In this document: one piece after another, positions 28,700 to 32,182 of the stretch
How the letters are laid out: each line of letters begins with the position of its first letter
How positions within the stretch are numbered: the stretch's first letter is position 1
Assembly: GCA_012519925.1 (NCBI GenBank)
Contig: JAAYPF010000123.1
Coordinates: forward strand, 1-32,182
Source: Clostridiaceae bacterium
Lineage (GTDB): Bacteria; Bacillota; Clostridia; Acetivibrionales; Acetivibrionaceae
Direction of reading: 5' to 3'
DNA length: 32,182 bases
Position numbers and translations under genes: made by a program
The notes under the pieces: model-generated
What the model was told of the DNA's origin: nothing
The model's database searches: none
What the model saw: only the letters and a program-made list of their open reading frames with translations

Positions 28700-29009
28700 T
28701 TATTGCATCCATCAGAGCGATATTAGTTTTTTTTATGCAAAAGAACGTATTTTTTAGAAGAAAGTGAAAAAATTTAATAAAAAGTTCTCAGTCCTATTTA
28801 AAAATACAAAACAAATTAGTATAATTAAGAAGAAGTGTTATAATTGAGTTTTTAACATATTAAATATTATTATAAAATTAAAGTAATAAAGTTGTTTTTA
28901 GGAGAATACACTTTCAGAAAAATAACCTGTATGACTTATTAGTTTTTTATGATCACTTTAATTTTAGAGTAAAGCGATTTATAAGTTAAAAGGGAAAAAG
29001 TAACAGACT
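28700..29009. other. AT-rich upstream region of the CbiA-like gene
   Basis: No gene seen. Two TATAAT boxes (28820-28825 and 28839-28844) are possible -10 elements, neither with a good -35, leaving a long leader of about 170 nt without a structure that I recognise. Confidence 0.3.
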
Positions 29010-29023
29010 AAGAGGAAAAACTT

Positions 29024-30427
29024 ATGACTATTAGGAAGGTAACAATTGCAGGTACCAATAGCGGTTGCGGAAAGACTACTGTTACAATGGGGATCTTAGC
29101 TACTCTCTATGTAATGGGGCTTGACGTTCAGCCTTTTATGGTTGGGCATGATTATATTACTACAATGATTCATTCCTTTATTACAGGGAATGATTCACGT
29201 AATCTAGACAGTTGGATGTTGGATATTGATACGGTGGTGCATCTTTTTGAAAAGAATGCTGTAAACGCTGATATATCTGTGATTGAAGGTGCCAATGGAT
29301 TATACGATGGTGTTGGGGAGAATACAATTGTTGGAAGTACAGCTCATGTATCTAAAATAGTAAAAGCACCCGTGATACTAGTTGTCAATGCAGAAGGTCT
29401 ATCCTTAAGTATTGTTCCTATGATAAACGGATATACCGATTATGATAAAAACCTTGAAATAATCGGTGTTATTTTAAATAAAGTCGAAAGTGAAGCACAT
29501 TACGAATCTTTAAAAGTTGCTATTGAAAATGGTAGTGGATTAAAAGTTTTCGGTTATCTACCTAAAATGGAGGATTTACCGTGCAGTCATTTAGGTCTAG
29601 TCCCACAAGAGGAAATAATAGATTTAAAGAAGAAAATTCGTTTGCTTGTAGAGCAGGTAATTCAAACCATAGACGTAGATCTTATAATAAAAATGTCAAA
29701 CCGTCCTAAGGTTTCATATTTAAATGCCACAAAGTTTTTGTTTAAGTCTAAGCCTGAAAATACAACAAAAATAGCAGTTGCAAGGGATAAAGCTTTTAAC
29801 TACTATTATAAAGATAATATTAATTTATTAGAAATCATGGGGGCTGAAATAAGCTATTTCAGTCCATTAGTGGATGAATTGCTTCCAAAGGATGTTGATG
29901 GTTTGTATTTTGGAGGTGGATGCCTTGATTTCTATTTAAAAGAGCTGCAGGAAAACAAGACTCTTTTAAAGGATATCAACAGAAAAATATCGGAGGGTCT
30001 CCCCACATACGCTGAAGGAGACAGTTTAATGTATCTTTGCGAATATGTTGAACATCAAGAGAATGAAAACTACATAATGGCAGGGGTACTTAATGGTTAT
30101 TGTGATATACCTGAGGAGGCTAATAAGTCGGGATACGTTGATATTGAAGTTATAAAAGACAATGTTTTATCCAATAAAGGTTGTAGAATAAGAGGTCATG
30201 AGCTTCACCGTTCGAGTATACATATGTTATCAAAGGATATTTTACATTGTTTTATGATTCAAAAGAAATGCAACGAAATGGAATCGATAACTTGGAAAGG
30301 TGGATTTAGCGTACATAATATGCTTGCGTCCTATCAACAGATTCATTTTTGGAGCAATACGAATTTTGCTGCAAAGTTTATTGATAATTGTATTAAACAT
30401 AAAACAAAAGAAATTCAAGTAATTTGA
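29024..30427 (+). CDS. CbiA/CobB-like protein lacking the glutaminase cysteine
   Basis: A 467-residue homologue of cobyrinate a,c-diamide synthase, with the ATP-dependent synthetase half (1-240) and the class I glutamine amidotransferase half (245-450). The P-loop GTNSGCGKTT (10-19) is intact. Three catalytic regions are altered. The usual KPGPDYIDP is FMVGHDYITT (38-47). The usual GGYPE is GGCLD (298-302). The nucleophile motif AECGG is AEGDS (330-334), so glycine replaces the catalytic cysteine. The partner histidine motif survives as RGHELH (390-395). It probably cannot hydrolyse glutamine and may use free ammonia, act on another tetrapyrrole, or be non-enzymatic. AGAGG precedes ATG 29024. 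No other cobalamin gene lies in the window, and the gene ends at its own terminator. Confidence 0.82.
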   Translation: MTIRKVTIAGTNSGCGKTTVTMGILATLYVMGLDVQPFMVGHDYITTMIHSFITGNDSRNLDSWMLDIDTVVHLFEKNAVNADISVIEGANGLYDGVGENTIVGSTAHVSKIVKAPVILVVNAEGLSLSIVPMINGYTDYDKNLEIIGVILNKVESEAHYESLKVAIENGSGLKVFGYLPKMEDLPCSHLGLVPQEEIIDLKKKIRLLVEQVIQTIDVDLIIKMSNRPKVSYLNATKFLFKSKPENTTKIAVARDKAFNYYYKDNINLLEIMGAEISYFSPLVDELLPKDVDGLYFGGGCLDFYLKELQENKTLLKDINRKISEGLPTYAEGDSLMYLCEYVEHQENENYIMAGVLNGYCDIPEEANKSGYVDIEVIKDNVLSNKGCRIRGHELHRSSIHMLSKDILHCFMIQKKCNEMESITWKGGFSVHNMLASYQQIHFWSNTNFAAKFIDNCIKHKTKEIQVI

Positions 30428-30514
30428 GGAATTTAATAAAAAAGATAATTAATATGTTTAGGTATTGATAATATTAGCAATAATTAACAGTAAGGCAAAC
30501 TGATTCTATTCTTT

Positions 30515-30537
30515 GTCCCTTAAGGGGACTATTTTTT
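30515..30537 (+). terminator. Rho-independent terminator of the CbiA-like gene
   Basis: GTCCCT (30515-30520) pairs with GGGGAC (30524-30529), one G-U, and TATTTTTTT follows. It is about 90 bp after the stop codon. Confidence 0.75.
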
Positions 30538-30633
30538 TGCTCAAAATATGGTTTTTTATTATTAAGACCTATATAATAAAGCTGAATAAGAATTTTCTTG
30601 AGATCATGTAATTCATAAAAGCTTTGATTACGT

Positions 30634-30714
30634 ATCTTTCTAACGAAGTGAAAGAGGCAAAAACGAAGGGACTCGATGTCCTGTAGTATTTTAATGAGAG
30701 GCGGTAATAGATTG
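30634..30714 (+). repeat. Leader repeat element, copy B, running into the rlmD start codon
   Basis: 30634-30687 matches copy A (12636-12689) at 50 of 54 positions. The TCTTTC/GAAAGA stem is kept; the second stem is weaker (GGGAC/GTCCT with a 5-nt loop). The similarity tails off through GAGAGGCGG, the ribosome binding site, to TTG 30712. The element is therefore the 5' untranslated region and start of rlmD. Confidence 0.7.
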
Positions 30715-32079
30715 GTTCCAGTAAAAAAGAATGAAGTTTATAGAATAGAGATTAGCGGAATGACGCATGAAGGTCAGGGAGTAGGTAGAATTGAAAATTT
30801 TACTGTTTTTGTTGATGGTTCAATCAAGGGAGAAGAAGTTGAGATAAAGATTATTAAAGTCAATAAGAGCTATGCTGTAGGCAAACTTCTAAATATATTA
30901 AAAGCTTCACCGGACAGGGCTGAGCCGATATGTAAAGTGTTCAATAGGTGCGGCGGATGTAGTCTTCAACATATGAGTGCTCAGGCAGCATTAAAGTTTA
31001 AGACGGATGTAGTGATTGAAAACATAAGAAGAATTGGCAAACTAAAGGACGTAGTTGTTCATGATACAATAGGTATGGAAAATCCCTTCAATTATCGGAA
31101 TAAGGCACAGTACCCCGTGGGACAACTGAAGGACGAACTTGTGGTAGGATTTTATGCGAAAAAATCTCATGATATTGTTGATTCTCCGCAGTGCATGATT
31201 CAACATAGTGTAAGCGATAGGGCTAAACTCATTGTAAAGAGATTTTTGGAGGATAACAAAATCAGTGTATACGATGAGGAGACAGGAAAAGGGCTTGTAC
31301 GGCATGTTATGACCAGAAGAGGTTTTAACACTGGAGAGTTGATGGTTGTGCTTGTATTAAACGGTAAAAGCCTACCACAGCAGAACAAGCTTGTCAGGCA
31401 ACTTACAGCAGATATACCCGAAATTAAAAGTATTGTGCTGAATGTGAATACCGCAAATACCAATATTATTTTAGGGAATAGAAATATAGTTGTATTTGGT
31501 GAAGAGACAATTACCGATTATATAGGTAGGTTTAAGTTCAAGATATCGCCATTATCCTTTTTTCAAGTAAATCCCGTGCAAACCGAGGTGCTTTACAATA
31601 AAGCACTGGAGTATGCGGGTTTGACTGGTGAAGAGACGGTATTTGATTTGTACTGTGGTATTGGTACCATTTCACTGTTCTTGTCCGAGAAGGCAAAAAA
31701 GGTTTATGGGGTAGAAGTTGTTGAAGAAGCCATACGGGATGCGAAGGAAAATGCTAAATTAAATGGAGTAGATAATGTCGAGTTTCTTGTAGGTGAGGCG
31801 GAGAAAATTATTCCTGATATGTATCAGAAGGGAATAAGGGCTGATGTGGTAGTGGTTGATCCTCCCCGTAAGGGTTGCGATGAGGTGTTGCTTGATACTC
31901 TAGTCAGTATGTCTCCCGAAAGGATTGTGTACGTATCCTGCAATCCAGCGACCCTCGCAAGGGATTTGGCTTTTTTGACAGGGAAGGGATTTCAAGTTGT
32001 GGAGGTTCAGCCAGTGGATATGTTTCCTTGGTCGATCCACGTTGAGAGTTGCGTGTTGATAACAAGGGATGAAAAGTAG
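30712..32079 (+). CDS. rlmD: 23S rRNA (uracil-5)-methyltransferase, RlmD/RumA type
   Basis: Methylates a conserved uridine of 23S rRNA (U1939 in E. coli; Gram-positive RlmCD enzymes also do U747). The 455 residues comprise a TRAM domain (about 1-62, with ISGMTHEGQGVGRIENF), the iron-sulfur ligands C74, C80, C83 and C161, and a Rossmann domain with DLYCGIGTISLF (312-323), VVVDPPRKGCD (380-390), and the nucleophile C410 in VSCNPATLARD. All catalytic parts are present. I place the start at TTG 30712 behind GAGAGGCGG. ATG 30694 and 30676 are in frame but lie in or before the ribosome binding site and the leader hairpin. The leader is a repeated element found elsewhere in the window. Confidence 0.92.
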   Translation: MVPVKKNEVYRIEISGMTHEGQGVGRIENFTVFVDGSIKGEEVEIKIIKVNKSYAVGKLLNILKASPDRAEPICKVFNRCGGCSLQHMSAQAALKFKTDVVIENIRRIGKLKDVVVHDTIGMENPFNYRNKAQYPVGQLKDELVVGFYAKKSHDIVDSPQCMIQHSVSDRAKLIVKRFLEDNKISVYDEETGKGLVRHVMTRRGFNTGELMVVLVLNGKSLPQQNKLVRQLTADIPEIKSIVLNVNTANTNIILGNRNIVVFGEETITDYIGRFKFKISPLSFFQVNPVQTEVLYNKALEYAGLTGEETVFDLYCGIGTISLFLSEKAKKVYGVEVVEEAIRDAKENAKLNGVDNVEFLVGEAEKIIPDMYQKGIRADVVVVDPPRKGCDEVLLDTLVSMSPERIVYVSCNPATLARDLAFLTGKGFQVVEVQPVDMFPWSIHVESCVLITRDEK

Positions 32080-32182
32080 TATCGCTGAAAAGGCTGTAGA
32101 TATGGGGTTTATAGATTTTAAGGGTAAAAATATAGACTTAAAAATATGCATATTTTTCGGTTCTGTGAAACAAGTCCAAGAG
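32069..32182 (+). CDS. Start of a possible gene running off the window
   Basis: ATG at 32069, overlapping the rlmD stop in another frame, opens a frame of 38 codons with no stop to the edge. It begins MKSSIAEKAVDMGFIDFKGK and continues into a hydrophobic stretch (LKICIFFG). AAGGG is immediately before the ATG, too close to be a good ribosome binding site, and a second ATG at 32102 also lacks one. AT-rich DNA stays open by chance over this length only sometimes, so it is a weak call. Family unknown. Confidence 0.3.
   Translation, partial: MKSSIAEKAVDMGFIDFKGKNIDLKICIFFGSVKQVQE

Noticed and set aside
29024-30427. Cobalamin biosynthesis operon
   Set aside because: Only the CbiA-like gene is present and its catalytic motifs are altered; no cbi/cob neighbours.
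1-32182. CRISPR array, prophage or complete insertion sequence
   Set aside because: No regularly spaced direct repeats of 24-40 bp, and no transposase, integrase or phage structural gene seen.

Overview
The window is AT-rich DNA from a spore-forming, strictly anaerobic low-GC Firmicute of the class Clostridia. The evidence is AGGAGG-type ribosome binding sites throughout, frequent GTG/TTG starts, the sporulation gene yunB, a class A PBP, a bactofilin/M23 pair, and gene families typical of anaerobes: NIL-ferredoxin homocysteine synthesis, GGGtGRT protein and an Aquifex-type aconitase. I cannot name the species. No prophage, insertion sequence with a transposase, CRISPR array, tRNA or rRNA was found.

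Layout. (1) 1-1200: end of an unknown gene, then a DUF445 membrane protein on the minus strand. (2) 1300-5640: a GntR/FCD regulator overlapping citrate synthase, then aconitase. This is the citrate-to-isocitrate arm that feeds glutamate; no isocitrate dehydrogenase lies here. Four 8-bp direct repeats overlie the regulator's promoter. (3) 5840-6580: two convergent small unknown genes. (4) 6720-9100: a three-gene operon for homocysteine formation by direct sulfide assimilation (COG1900, NIL-ferredoxin, COG2122). (5) 9250-10440: a GYF-like membrane protein. (6) 10650-12630: a NifU-like scaffold and its partner GGGtGRT protein, with a long leader and a strong terminator. (7) 12630-13890: 1.26 kb without a large gene but full of structure: a repeated leader element, a 39-codon ORF, a cluster of RNA hairpins, and a convergent 28-codon minus-strand ORF with its own promoter and ribosome binding site. 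(8) 13890-20590: proB, two secreted TolC-like proteins, then a MacAB-like ABC exporter (ATPase, adaptor, permease). A 92-bp foldback separates the TolC-like genes from the exporter. (9) 20660-23100: a minus-strand PBP1A. (10) 23480-26240: an XRE regulator, yunB (its ribosome binding site lies inside a terminator-like hairpin), then bactofilin and an M23 peptidase on the minus strand. (11) 26580-28530: an SPFH/triple zinc-ribbon protein and a methyltransferase. (12) 28578-28699: a MITE-like inverted-repeat element. (13) 29024-30427: a CbiA-like protein that has lost the expected glutaminase cysteine. (14) 30634-32079: the second copy of the leader element, running into the TTG start of an RlmD-type 23S rRNA methyltransferase, and the start of one more gene at the edge.

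The most promising candidates for undescribed biology are the 12.6-13.4 kb RNA/peptide region, the leader element shared with rlmD, the NifU-like/GGGtGRT pair, a TolC-bearing exporter in an apparently single-membrane organism, and the Cys-less CbiA homologue.
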